Source: Lonicera japonica (taxonomy: Eukaryota; Streptophyta; Magnoliopsida; Dipsacales; Caprifoliaceae). Taken from it: a stretch of 64,000 nt of DNA. The position numbers and the translations under genes are program-made. The first letter of the stretch is position 1, and each line of letters starts with the position of its first letter. The notes under the pieces are model-generated. The model made no database searches. It was not told the origin of the DNA and saw only the letters and a list, made by a program, of their open reading frames with translations. The stretch lies in NCBI GenBank assembly GCA_021464415.1, contig CM038463.1, positions 5,704,001 to 5,768,000 of the forward strand, written 5' to 3'. Shown here one piece after another: positions 1 to 10,805 of the stretch.

Positions 1-664
1 CAAGTTTTTTCCTCGAAGATGTAGCAGTAGCAACTGCACTTAAGTTCCCACATTTGTCCCTCTTAGTAAAATTCATTGGGCACTTTCTCTTGTTATGCTC
101 AACTATACAACAAATTGTACACTTCATTGTCACTCCTTTCTTAATTAGCTTAATGCTATTCTTAGTTGTTGCACTCTACTTCTCATCAGCCTTCTTATTC
201 CTCCCCTTTTTAGGCCTACCAGGTGGCCTACTATAATCTGGTGGAAGTATAAGGGGAATTACTAGTACTCTCCCAGGAGTTCTTGCAATTAACAGGATTT
301 AACAAATTATAATATGTTTTTAGAAAAGTTTTCCCCAGATAACAATTGTGAACATACTTCTCTGGCTCCTTTGCTAGGTAATTCATGCAAGAGATTGCAT
401 GTTGGCAAGGAATCCGAGTGAGGTCCCACTTTCTACAACTACAAGCCTTTTGAACTATGTCCACTTTTAATTGTGCACCATATGGACCTATAACCTCAAA
501 TTTTTCATCTCCATTCCATTTTGGTATCCAATTGGCTACATCAAACTTGTTCTGCTTCACAATTGCTTGAATTGATGGACAAAGCAAACCCTCATATTTT
601 TTCACATTGTCTCTCTTCTTATGAATTATATCCATTAATTTAATCCGTATTTTCTCAAGTATTG
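1..664 (-). pseudogene. MULE (Mutator-like) transposase, C-terminal part
   Basis: This is the C-terminal part of a mudrA-like transposase, which cuts and moves Mutator-type DNA transposons in the nucleus. Reading down from 664, the frame opens with KPIITILEKIR-type sequence shared with the piece at 9549-10805. It continues into a SWIM zinc finger (CSC ... CQH, about 445-345), normal for MULE transposases. Near 255 there is a one-base frameshift. The next frame has a PPGRPKKGR basic stretch and a zinc knuckle (CTICCIVEHNKRKC), the usual MULE C-terminus. An in-frame TAG follows ADEK, near 170. The coding part runs off the left edge. The left border of the LTR element at 665 is the insertion point that separates it from its N-terminal half. 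The hydrophobic plus-strand frame at 54-236 is only the shadow of this sequence. Confidence 0.9.
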
Positions 665-3360
665 TGTAACACCCCATTTCCTTATCTCTTGCAAATCACA
701 GCCTAAGCTGCGTAGAAGACAAAATTTGGCTCCAGAAAGACAAAATTTGGCTCCAGATAGCCAAATTGGGTTCTGTAAAGGTTAACGTGGTTCGGAGACT
801 TCCAATGATTCATATTAATGTATTTAATTAGGTTAGAATGACCATAAGTCATTCTGGGAGGATCAAACAAAAATCAGCTCGTAAATAGCAAGTTTCGGTC
901 CTACGCGATTAATGGTTTTTACCCGACTTTGGAAGTCCATATCTTCTTCATCCAAACTCCAAATGAGTCCCTGTGTGTACCTATATCTAGGTTTTAATCC
1001 ATTCTACAACTTTTGTGTTTTGGCCGAGACCCAATTCCCACTCCTTGATGATGAAAAGTGCGAGCGAAGTCGGTTTGGTGACCAAAAAGTTGAAGGAAGC
1101 AATTCTGGGCCATGTAGTCGACTACATGGGAAGTGAAGTAGTCGAATACCTCATGTAGTCGACTACATGATATTTAAGTATTCGACTACTTTGGGTTGGC
1201 GAGATTTTTTATATATCTTCTTTACCTCTTTCCTTCTCATTTCATCACCCAAACCTTGATAGCTTTAGAGAGAGAAGTGAGGGCTTATCTTAGAGGATTA
1301 TGAGGGATCACTCAAGGCTTGTTATTTCACACCTAACCAACACCATCATCATCATCTTCATCTTCTTCTCCACCTCCATCCTCCATTGCCAAGGGTTTTG
1401 AGCTCAAATTAGGGATTTCGGACTTGGTGCTTCTCCAGCTCGTTTCTTCCGCAATTCTTTGAGGGATTAACTCTCAATAGGTGGGAACAATAGTATTAAA
1501 GCTTATTTTTAAATTATTATGACATATTTACACCAAATCAAACAAAACCTAGGGTTTTTCTATAAATGCATGTTCATGGAGTTTTGGGATCAATTCTTTT
1601 TGATATTTGGTTTGATTTATACTTGATATGATTATAAATTATGGATTTTATGATAAGCCCCAATTTTATGTTGTTTTTGGTAAGTTTGGTACAAAACCCT
1701 TATGTACGGATACGATAGTGAACAGTATACACTAATACGTATACATACAATGCTATAATTAAAACTAAAGGTACTTTAGACATATAGTAACGTATATATG
1801 TGATATTGTTGTTGCACTAGAGTTACTGGTTCATGATTTACGAGATTTGTCACTTGCAAGACCAGTCTGTAGTTATGTTGGTTAAGGCTACAAGTTTATT
1901 TTGAACAAGTAATGTACTAAGCTTATATTAGAAGGTTTATATAGAACCTATATATTATACAAATGCTACATGATACCTGGCTTGGTGCCTAATTTATGAA
2001 AAACTACTAAACCTCCTAAATACTTGATATTCTTGTTTTAGTCACTAAACGACGGACTTGGCAAACCAGCTCTATGTAGAATAACAACATCACTACAAAA
2101 GCTACGATATACATATGTACATATATCTATATGACAATACACCTACTATATATATACACTTGTATACCATATTTCGATATTTCATAATATTAAGATTACA
2201 TCGGGATTTCATTATCGGTTGGCCACATTGTTCGTACCAGATAGAGATTTTGTTATCACCTTTAGCGTTTAGCCTTGGTGGCTACGTGAGATAATTATAT
2301 TGCCTTAGGGGCATTCTCCATCTAGGTGGACCCGATAGGGGGTCCCTGCCTTGGGGGCAGAAGAACCCGAGTTTTATCGCTATCCGTGTGCACACGTTAT
2401 GAAAATCCTATATATGACGCATATATATATATGATTTATGATTGATAGATCTGGTCACGGTGACTTGGCATTTTCTGTATAGATGAGAGTATTCAGCCTC
2501 CCGATGGATGAGAGAGGGAATGTAGTCCTAGGGTTTATAGCTTTCCCGATGGATGAGAGAGGGGATGCAATCCTAGGATAAGCTAAAGCTGAATACTTGA
2601 GATAGGAGAAATTTGTATATGTATTTTATCGTATTTCGGATGGGGAAGCATCTATATGCATTGCACTAAATGATTTCCTTGCATGGGAAAATAAGAAGTA
2701 CATTATATATATATATATATATATACTTGTGAAAAATATGATACATTACAAGAATGTATGTCATATAGAAACGCCCCACATTAACGGAAACTATTTTCGT
2801 TATAATGCATATCATGGCATGTAGGGTTTTTTAACCTATTTTCTTCTACAAACTTATTAGTTCCCACTAAGCCCGTTTGGCTCTCTCCCATTTTCCAAAC
2901 CAGGTTTTGCAGGTATTCCTTAGGGGACAGTGTGCTTACGAGGTCTAAATAGCTTTAATGGTCAAATTACCAAAGTCGTTCGGGAAACGACTTGTACCTT
3001 GTTCCTTAGAACAATTATGCTATTTTGTGTATATTCTTAAGCCATATATGTAAAGTTTATGAGATTAAAACCTCACGAGAGGAGTTATCTTGTATTGGGA
3101 TATTGTATTCGGCTTGACTTATAATTCTGATATGTGGAGATATGATTTTAGTTAAACTTATGTATTGTTTGACAGGTTTTTTGGTTATATTGAAAGTACA
3201 AACTCCCCATGCCAAAATTTTCATAAATTATGGCTTTATTTGATATTTTCATTTATATAAGTTCTAAATTCTATACTATAATACCCGTTGTCGCGTACGA
3301 CACCATGGCTAACCGGGTCCCGTAGGTGAAATCCTCTAAACGGGATTTCGGGGCGTCACA
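665..3360 (+). repeat. 5' LTR of LARD-like element
   Basis: The LTR is 2696 bp with TG...CA ends. It aligns along its whole length with 6891-9548, with scattered substitutions and small indels, so the element is not recent. U3 carries a cluster of GTAGTCGACTAC palindromes (1111-1190) followed by a TATA box (about 1206-1218). Downstream is a purine/pyrimidine-rich leader and a (CAT)n-like run near 1342-1360. A repeated 'CCCGATGGATGAGAGAGGG' motif lies around 2500-2570. Confidence 0.92.
1111..1218 (+). promoter_or_regulatory. LTR core promoter with clustered palindromes
   Basis: Two perfect 18-bp palindromes, CATGTAGTCGACTACATG, lie at 1111-1128 and 1152-1169. Between and after them are two decayed relatives (about 1136-1149 and 1174-1190). 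A TATA-like TTTTTATATATC follows at about 1206-1218, some 20-30 bp downstream. The 3' LTR has the same block at 7316-7420 with all four palindromes intact. Such symmetric sites could bind a dimeric transcription factor or form hairpins in RNA. That role is inferred; the symmetry is seen. Confidence 0.6.
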
Positions 3361-3363
3361 AGT

Positions 3364-3375
3364 TGGTATTAGAGC
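3364..3375 (+). promoter_or_regulatory. Primer binding site (initiator tRNA-Met type)
   Basis: TGGTATTAGAGC lies three bases after the 5' LTR end. It differs by one base from TGGTATCAGAGC, the plant initiator-Met tRNA complement that primes reverse transcription in many plant LTR elements. Confidence 0.88.
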
Positions 3376-6300
3376 TATAGGTTTATGGTTTCCTCGCGAG
3401 ATGGAAGGGTAGATCCTAGATTACTGATGTCAGCTATTGTGGTGTCCCTTGAAAAATCGATACATTCTTGTACTATAGGATTCTACGGTTAGGATATTTG
3501 GAAAATTGGAGTATTGTGAAATGTGACGTAGCTTGTCTTGGCTACATCCACTAACAAAGTTCTTATCCTAAAATCCTTTTGGCCTCTTTCACAAATTGTT
3601 TTAGTCATTGGCTCTTATATCATTCTTTGCATATACACATTTTGTACTCGAGATTAGTTTTGCCACTAATTGAGCAAATGGAGACTGCTGGATTATATTA
3701 TAGTCATCTGTCGTCCAATGGTTGACTATCTTATAAATCATCAGTCCACTATTGTTGACCGAGGTTAGAACGTGGCATACTCATAGGAGAGTGGCTGCTA
3801 ATGTCCCATTCCTCGTGTTTACCCCATTGCTTCTTTTTCGATTCTCTTGAGGGGTGAACCTAGTATGTGGTTGTCCGTTCCTCTCTTTATCTGTAAGGTC
3901 GTGTAAGGTCTCGTAAGTCTAGTTACGAGAGAGAGAGAGAGCATGAGGATAATCTCTAATTCAACTGCTCTATTACAAGTGAACTTTCATATTCTTTTAG
4001 AAATCACCTTGTCTGAGAGACCGCTTATGTCGAACAACTACTTCTATTTTGTAAGTGAGGAAATTTTTTAAATTTCCGGTTTGGGGGTAATGAGAATAGC
4101 CAAATTTGGTCGTGCATGTGTTTATGCCCCATCTTAAAAGTCTTGACTCGAGGTGGTTGATGCCTGGACCTCCTTAATGATTCTGATAACTCGTAAGTGC
4201 CTATAGTCGTTGTATACCCTGGGGCAGGTGGTATATATATATCTGGGATGAAAGTTACCCAACTTATTTTCTTTCGAGAATAGTACATTCATTTTGTCCT
4301 TTCTTAGGATTAAACATTGAATATGCTTCTTTTGAATCTAATCCTCATTTTCCTAGCCGATTAAGTTCATTTGGAGAACGAGAAACCTGTTTAGCAACCT
4401 TGTATCCAATGCATCCGTGATATACCTTGTTCCCTAAAGTGAAGGGCGAGAATCCTTAGTAATTACTTGTTTACGAACTCATTCTCCCTTCATGATAAGG
4501 AATCCACTACAAATTCGTTTGGAGTATAATTCGCATCCCCTTTTGGTTAGGGGGACCTATTAGAGTAACGCATCGAAAGCTCGGCGACTTGTCGATTAAT
4601 AGTCGGAGCGATTAGACTTTTAAAATCTCCTTACCTTCGTCAAGTATATCGCGTCTGAACTTTAAGAACTCAGTTTCAAGTAGGAATTGTAGTGAATTCC
4701 CTTGGTGGATCTTGACATTTAGTATTTGCCAAACAGTCGTACCTTTTGGACTAAAGGGATAGAACTTTTAGTATAACTTACCTAATATGTATTCAGCTTC
4801 ATAAAGATCCAATTCTTCCTTCCCTTGTTATTTCCTTAAGCTGAGCATTGAGGACGCATTCAATTTGAGTGTAGTTCCTTTATTACCGATTGAGAAGGCT
4901 TGATATAGTTGCTCAACGATAGTAAAATGACTCATCGATTGTAGCTGAGAGAACTATGTTTTAACAATTTTATCATGATAGAAAGGTGTAAAGTCTTTGG
5001 AACTCTATGCGGACCATTGTATGATCTTTATACAGTTAACACTTATGACAGTTGCACATTCAGAATTTTGTTCAAATTCCTCCTCTGTAAACACTCATTT
5101 AGAGTCTGAGCATAGCTGATGGTGAAATGATATTCCCACTAGGAAAGTTTAGATAAATGTATCTGAACGCCGTTAATGCCGAACATTTTCATATCTTAAG
5201 CTCAGAGACGAGTGTTAAGATTTTTGGTGAAAACTTTCCTACTTCACCTTGAGAACTGAGGTGACGATTAAGTTAGTACTCCAAGTTCAATACCCTCCTA
5301 TTACATCCTTGACCTTAGAGTGGAGCCCAAAGAAGTACTTCAAACTTAAGCCTTATCAATACTGATATATGATTAATCTCATTAGGAAGATAGTTGAATT
5401 TGTCTGCAAGAGGTAGACCTCATCTCCATTACAACTTGCCTTCTGTTCAATACGTATATGTATGATGAGATTTGTTCTAATCCTGGAGATGGTCGTAACT
5501 TATTGTACAAGGTTGGAATCACACTCCTAGAGGATGTAGAATGTACCTTGAACTGACTCCTTGGGGGAGTGTGAGATCGCCAGAAAATATGTCTAGTGTA
5601 CACCAATCGACCACATTTGCCTTATGCATGGTGGGTTTTTAATAAAACTCCCGAGGTTCATTATCAGAGAAAGATAAATTGCGAAATGAGAATAAAACCT
5701 AAAGTCTCTTTTTTCCTTCTCCTTGCTTAAATGGGTATATAACCTTACAGAAAAGTGATAAGTAGATTTTTCCTCAGGTAGTGCTACCCAAATTAAGATA
5801 GGGTTCTCATGGGGCTTATAAGAGGACAAATTTCATTCTTTACTTTGATGGCCAATGAGTGCTCGTGCATTTTGACTTTCACAATAAGAGTGGGTCAAAT
5901 GTGATTCAAGTACGCTTATGCAATGGGTGCATGGTAATGAGTATAGGTTAATGATCTTTGGGGAATCCTGATATTTCTGCTTAATCTTGGATGAGTTCTC
6001 TTCCCTTGTTTATGAGTTTAAATAGTCATTCCTTAGACTTTGTTTTAAGCATTCGAGATGAGTTGATAAGTTTTGATTTTGACCCTGTTCTAAGAGCTAC
6101 TGAATGATTCTAACGAGCTCCACTTGGGAAGATAGGTTCATTAGTGTAAGCACCTTGTGCTTCGGGTGAAACGCATGATAACTTTAGCGTCTATTACGAG
6201 GTGCAGTTATTCTAACTCATTCGTTTCTTCGCCTATTTCATCGTTAGAATCCTTGGTGACTTATTGCTCTAAGTATGATTTAGGTATAATCCTAGCTGCG

Positions 6301-6877
6301 AGTTAGGCGTACAGAGTCCAACTTTCACATTAAGTATTGATTAACGATATCGATGTCTCTAAAGCCCTAGTAGAGTTAACTGCTTATTAGTCATTTAATG
6401 TGACAAGCGTGTTACGACCAATACTTTGAGATATATTACTTTTAAATAGCATTCCAAACTTAGTCAAATTATGTTTTGATTCACTGGTTCATTCTATGAT
6501 CTCGAGGAGTAAGTATCGCGTTGGGTGAAGTGCGACGCCATGAATCTCTTCGCATTTGGCATTTGGCATTTGGCATTTGGCATTTGGTTCCAGTAAAGAG
6601 CTAACCTGATTTTGATAATTTATAACTCTGTTACTGATACTTTTTAATATCCTAGTGATGAGGAACCGTGTTTGGAGATTACTTCCCTATTCCTATGTTC
6701 AATTTGAGTTCCGATGAAAGACTTTATGTACCATAGATCATTTGAATGTTCTTAGTACATTGTATATTTCCACGTATGTAAATACCCTTTTAGGGAAGGG
6801 AGACTCAGTAAGAGTTTAGAACCCGAGTGTACTTTGGTCTTAACCACTATATTGGAATTTCGAGGACGAAATTTCTT
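3376..6877. other. Non-coding internal region of the LARD-like element
   Basis: About 3.5 kb has no open frame with any gag or pol motif in six frames; the few short frames (4025-4288, 5382-5829 on minus) show no domain and are not duplicated. The stretch holds a short GA run near 3928-3941 and a five-unit CATTTGG repeat at 6553-6587. The last ~60 bp look like the conserved 3' end of chromovirus elements. I see nothing else. Confidence 0.75.
6553..6587 (+). repeat. CATTTGG x5 microsatellite
   Basis: Five perfect head-to-tail copies of the 7-mer CATTTGG lie inside the otherwise non-repetitive interior of the LARD-like element. Confidence 0.97.
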
Positions 6878-6889
6878 AAGGAGGGGAGA
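6878..6889 (+). promoter_or_regulatory. Polypurine tract
   Basis: AAGGAGGGGAGA lies one base before the 3' LTR start and is the expected plus-strand DNA primer. The preceding sequence (GGAATTTCGAGGACGAAA) is the block usually seen next to the polypurine tract of Tekay/Del chromoviruses. Confidence 0.9.
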
Positions 6890-6890
6890 T

Positions 6891-9548
6891 TGTAACACCC
6901 CATTTCCTTATCTCTTGCAAATCACGGCCTAAGTTGCGTATAAGACAGAATTTGGCTCCGGATAGCCAAATTAGATTCTGTAAAGGTTGATGTGGTTCGA
7001 AGACTTCGAATGAGTCATATTAATGTATTTAAGTAGGTTAGAATGACCATAAGTCATTCCGGATGGATCGAACAAAAATCAGCTCGTAAATAGCAAGTTT
7101 TGATCCTACGCGATTAATGGTTTTTACCCGACTTTGGAAGTCCATATCTTCTTCATCCGAACTCTAAATGAGTCCCTTTTTGTGCTTACCTCTAGTTTTT
7201 GATCCATTCTATAACTTTCATGTTTTGACCGAGACCCAATTCCCACTCCTTAATAATGAAAAGTGCGAGCGAAGTCGGCTTGGTGACAAAAAAGCTGAAG
7301 GAAGCAATTCTTGGCCATGTAGTCGACTACATGGGAAGTGAAGTAGTCGACTACCTCATGTAGTCGACTACATGATATTCAAGTAGTCGACTACTTCGGG
7401 CTGGCGAGATTTTTTATATATCTTCTTCACCTCCTTCTTTCTCATTTCATCACCCAAACCTTGAGAGCTCTAGAGAGAGAAATGAGGGCTTATCTTAGAG
7501 GATTATGAGGGATCACTCAAGGCTTGTTATTCCACACCAAACAAATACCATCATCATCATCTTCATCTTCTTCTCCACCTCCATCCTCTATTGCCAAGGG
7601 TTTTGAGCTCAAATTAGGGATTTCAGACTTGGTGCTTCTCCGGCTCGTTTCTTCCGCATTTTTTCAAGGGATTAACCCTCAATAGGTGGGAACAATAGTA
7701 TTAAAGCTTATTTTTAAATTATTATGACATATTTACACCAAATCAAACAAAACCTAGGGTTTTTCTATAAATGCTTGTTCATGGGGTTTTGGGATCAATT
7801 CTTCTTGATATTTGGTTTGATTTAAACTTGATATGATTATAAATTATGGATTTTATGATAAGCCCCAATTTCTACGTTGTTTTTGGTAAGTTTGGTACAA
7901 AACCCTTATGTACGAATACGATAGTGAACATTATACACTAATACGCATACATACAATGCTATAATTGAAACTAAAGGTACTTTTGACATATAGTAACGTA
8001 TATATGTGATATTGTTGTTGCACTAGAGCTACTAGTTCATGATTTAAGAGATTTATCACTTTCCAGGCCAGTCCGTAGTTATGTTGGTTAAGGCTACAAG
8101 TTTATTTTGAACAAGTAATGTACTAAGCTTATATTAAGAGGTTTATATATAACCTATATATTATACGAGTGCTACATGATACCTGGCTTGGTGCCCAATT
8201 TATAAAAAACTACAAAGCCTCCCAAATACTTGATATTCTTGTTTTAGTCACTAAATGACGGACGTGGCAAACCAGCTCTAAGTAGAACAACAACATCACT
8301 ATAAAAGGTACGGTATACATATGTTCACATATCTATACGACAATACACCTACTATATATATATACACTTGTATACCATATTTTGATATTTTATAATATTG
8401 AGATTACATCGGGATTTCATTATCGGTTGGCCACACCGTTCGTACCATATAAAGATTTGGTTATCACTTGTAGCATTTAGCCTTGGTGGCTATGTGAGAT
8501 TATTATATTGCCTTGGTGGCATTCTCCATCTAGGTGGACCAGGTAGGGGGTCCCTGCCTTAGGGACAGAAGAACCGGAGTTTGATCGCGATCCGTGTGCA
8601 CACGTTATAAAAATCCTAGATGTGATGTATATATATATGATTTATGATTGATAGATCTGGTCGCGGTGACTTGGAATTTTCTGTATAGATGAGAGTATTC
8701 GGCCTCCCGATGGATGAGAAAGGGGATGTAGTCCTAGGGTTTATAGCTTTCCTGATGGATGAAAGAAGGGATGCAGTCCTAGGGTAAGCTAAGGCTGAGT
8801 ACTTGAGATATGAAAATTTTGTATATGTATTTTATCGTATTTCGGATGGGGAAGCATCTATATGCATTGCACAAAATGATTTTCTTACATGGGCAAATAA
8901 GAAGTACATTATATATATTTACTTATGAAAAATATGATACATTACAAGAATGTATGTCATACAAAAAACGCCCCACATTAACGAAAACTATTTTCGTTAT
9001 AATGCATATCAGGCATGTAGGGTTTTCTAACCTATTTTCTTCTACAAACTTATTAGTTCCCACTGAGCCCGTTTGGCTCACTCCCATTTTCCAAACCAGG
9101 TTTTGCAGGTATTCCTTGGGGGACGGTGTACCTATGAGGTCTAGATAGCTCTGATGGTCGGATTATTAAAGTCGTTCGGGAAACGACTTGTACCTTGTTC
9201 CTTAAAACAATTATGATATTGTGTGTATATTCTTAAGCCATATATGTAAAGTTTATGAGATTGAAATCTCACGAGAGGAGTTATCTTGTATTGGGATATT
9301 GTATTCGGTTTGACTTATAATTCTGATATGTGGAGATATGATTTTAGTTAAACTTATGTATTGTTTGACAGGTTTTTTGGTTATATTGAAAGTACAAACT
9401 CCACATGCCAAAAATTACATAAATTATGGCTTTATTTGGTATTTTCATTTATATAAGTTCTAAATTCTATGCTATAATACCCGTTGTCGTGTACAACATC
9501 GTTGCTAACCGGGTCCCGGAGGCGAAATCCTCTAAACAGGAAGTAACA
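6891..9548 (+). repeat. 3' LTR of LARD-like element
   Basis: The LTR is 2658 bp and homologous throughout to 665-3360. It keeps all four GTAGTCGACTAC palindromes (7316-7333, 7343-7354, 7357-7374, 7381-7396) before a TATA box near 7410-7420. Its extreme 3' end has lost about ten bases compared with the 5' LTR (the TTTCGGGGC stretch is gone) but still ends GTAACA. The short frames at 8810-9148 and 9432-9623 run through this LTR or across its border and are not genes. Confidence 0.92.
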
Positions 9549-9553
9549 TGTTG
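9549..9553. repeat. Target-site duplication (with 660-664)
   Basis: TGTTG follows the 3' LTR and TATTG precedes the 5' LTR: 4 of 5 bases match. Removing the element and one copy rejoins the MULE reading frame, giving ...DKPIIT-ILEKIR..., as expected for MULE transposases. That independently supports these borders. Confidence 0.8.
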
Positions 9554-9890
9554 TGATAATTGGCTTGTCCCTTGTATCTAAAATATTTGCATTAAAACGT
9601 TCGCATAGATTATTAAGTAACATGTCAGACTTACAGAAAGTTTTAATATGTGACCTGCTCTAATGCACTGCTGGCCTATCTACCAACCACTTATGTGCAA
9701 TTTCCTTTATACTATTGATCTCCTCTATACCATTGTTAAAATCACACATCTTTGTAGCTCTAGCAGCTTTCCACATAAGGTTTTTTAGTGAAATACCTTT
9801 GTGCTTATCTCCGAAGTTGTTGTACAAGTGCCTCACACATAATATGTGAGCTACATGTGGAAACACTTCAACCATTGCTAGTACAAGACC

Positions 9891-9992
9891 CTAATAAAAA
9901 TAGTGAAAAAAATAGAGTGCATTACCATATTGGCCTAGAAACAGTTAAGAAAAAAATTTAAATATAGTTAAGGGAATGAATTTGTTTATTAC
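9891..9992 (-). other. Intron of the MULE transposase
   Basis: On the minus strand, AAAAG|GTAATA at 9993/9992 is the donor and TTTTATTAG|GGT at 9891/9890 is the acceptor. Splicing joins ...FISVQQK to GLVLAMVEVFPHV..., the continuous motif found in MULE transposases. The intron itself has stops in frame. Confidence 0.85.
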
Positions 9993-10805
9993 CTTTTGTT
10001 GAACTGATATGAAGGTGAATGCATATTGATTCAACACCAAATCCTCTTTTACCAACTCTATAAACCATTTCCCTGAACTTTTTTTCTTTTTCTCCACAAC
10101 TGCATATGTAATTTGATAAATCTGGTTATTTGCATCAACACCAATTGCTGTGAGTAATATACCACCATGTGGTCCCTTTAAATGGCATCCATCCACCCTT
10201 ATGAGTGGCCTACAACACTCTAAGAACCCTTTCTTAAATGCACCCCAGCAAACGTAAAGTCTTTTAAACAAGTTTTGTTGATTTTGCTCATTCACTTCAA
10301 CTTTCCTCACAATTGTACTTCCAGGATTTATTTTCTTGCATTCATTCATGTAGTCCCACAACATTGCAAATTGTTCCTTTGAGGTTCCTTGTAACTTATC
10401 CATGGCTTTCTTCTTGGCTCTGAATATTTGGTACTTTGAAACATTAACATTGTAGTCTTTTTAGACACATTCCCTAAAAGACTGTGTTGGCCATGAAGTT
10501 TTGGACTTAATTTTCTCCATATAGGTTATAGCTAACCATTTAGAGTTAGCATGGGTTATATCAAAAGACCTATTACATGTACGTTTATCAACAAATGTTT
10601 TCATTTGCAAGGTATGACCCCCTTGCACCATAAATGCATAAATAGCCCAGTCATAACCATCATTGCACACGGCTCTCACGTTGTGTTTCTCATTAGTGGA
10701 AAATCTGATTTGTTTGCCATTCTTAATTGCATATCCTCTCACAGCTTGTCTAAAATCATTTTTAGAATTAAAGACCATTCCTAGCTTAAACACAGGTGAT
10801 GTTGA

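Larger units (their letters stand above)
665..9548 (+). mobile_element. Non-autonomous LTR retrotransposon, LARD-like, 8.9 kb
   Basis: This is a complete-looking LTR element without coding capacity. It has two ~2.7-kb direct LTRs (665-3360 and 6891-9548) starting TGTAACACCCC and ending GTCACA or GTAACA. A PBS matching initiator tRNA-Met except one base follows the 5' LTR, and a polypurine tract precedes the 3' LTR. The 3.5-kb internal region has no gag or pol frame. The sequence before the 3' LTR (ATTTCGAGGACGAAATTT, then a purine run) is typical of Tekay/Del-type chromoviruses, so mobilisation by such a relative is inferred. The flanks TATTG (660-664) and TGTTG (9549-9553) make an imperfect 5-bp target duplication inside the MULE. 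Long LTRs with a ~3.5-kb non-coding interior fit the LARD class. Confidence 0.9.
9549..10805 (-). pseudogene. MULE transposase, N-terminal and catalytic part
   Basis: This is the first part of the transposase completed by 1-664. From about 10793 downward it has a MuDR-type DNA-binding domain (GMVF....FRQAVRGYAI...CNDGYDW). The catalytic MULE domain follows, with the first acidic residue in VDGCHLKGPHGG (about 10185), then CVRHLYNNF (about 9840) and LLNNLCERFNANILD (about 9600). A 102-bp intron (9891-9992) splits FISVQQK from GLVLAM. Stops interrupt the frame at 10461-10463 and 9660-9662; the second replaces the Trp usual at that point. The second catalytic position, normally Asp in the SDQQKG-type motif, is Val here (GTT for GAT). 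The protein is therefore dead several times over. The N-terminus is cut off by the copia remnant at about 10806. Confidence 0.92.

Noticed and set aside
54..236. 60-residue hydrophobic plus-strand frame resembling a membrane peptide
   Set aside because: It is the antisense shadow of the MULE zinc-knuckle and basic region on the minus strand.
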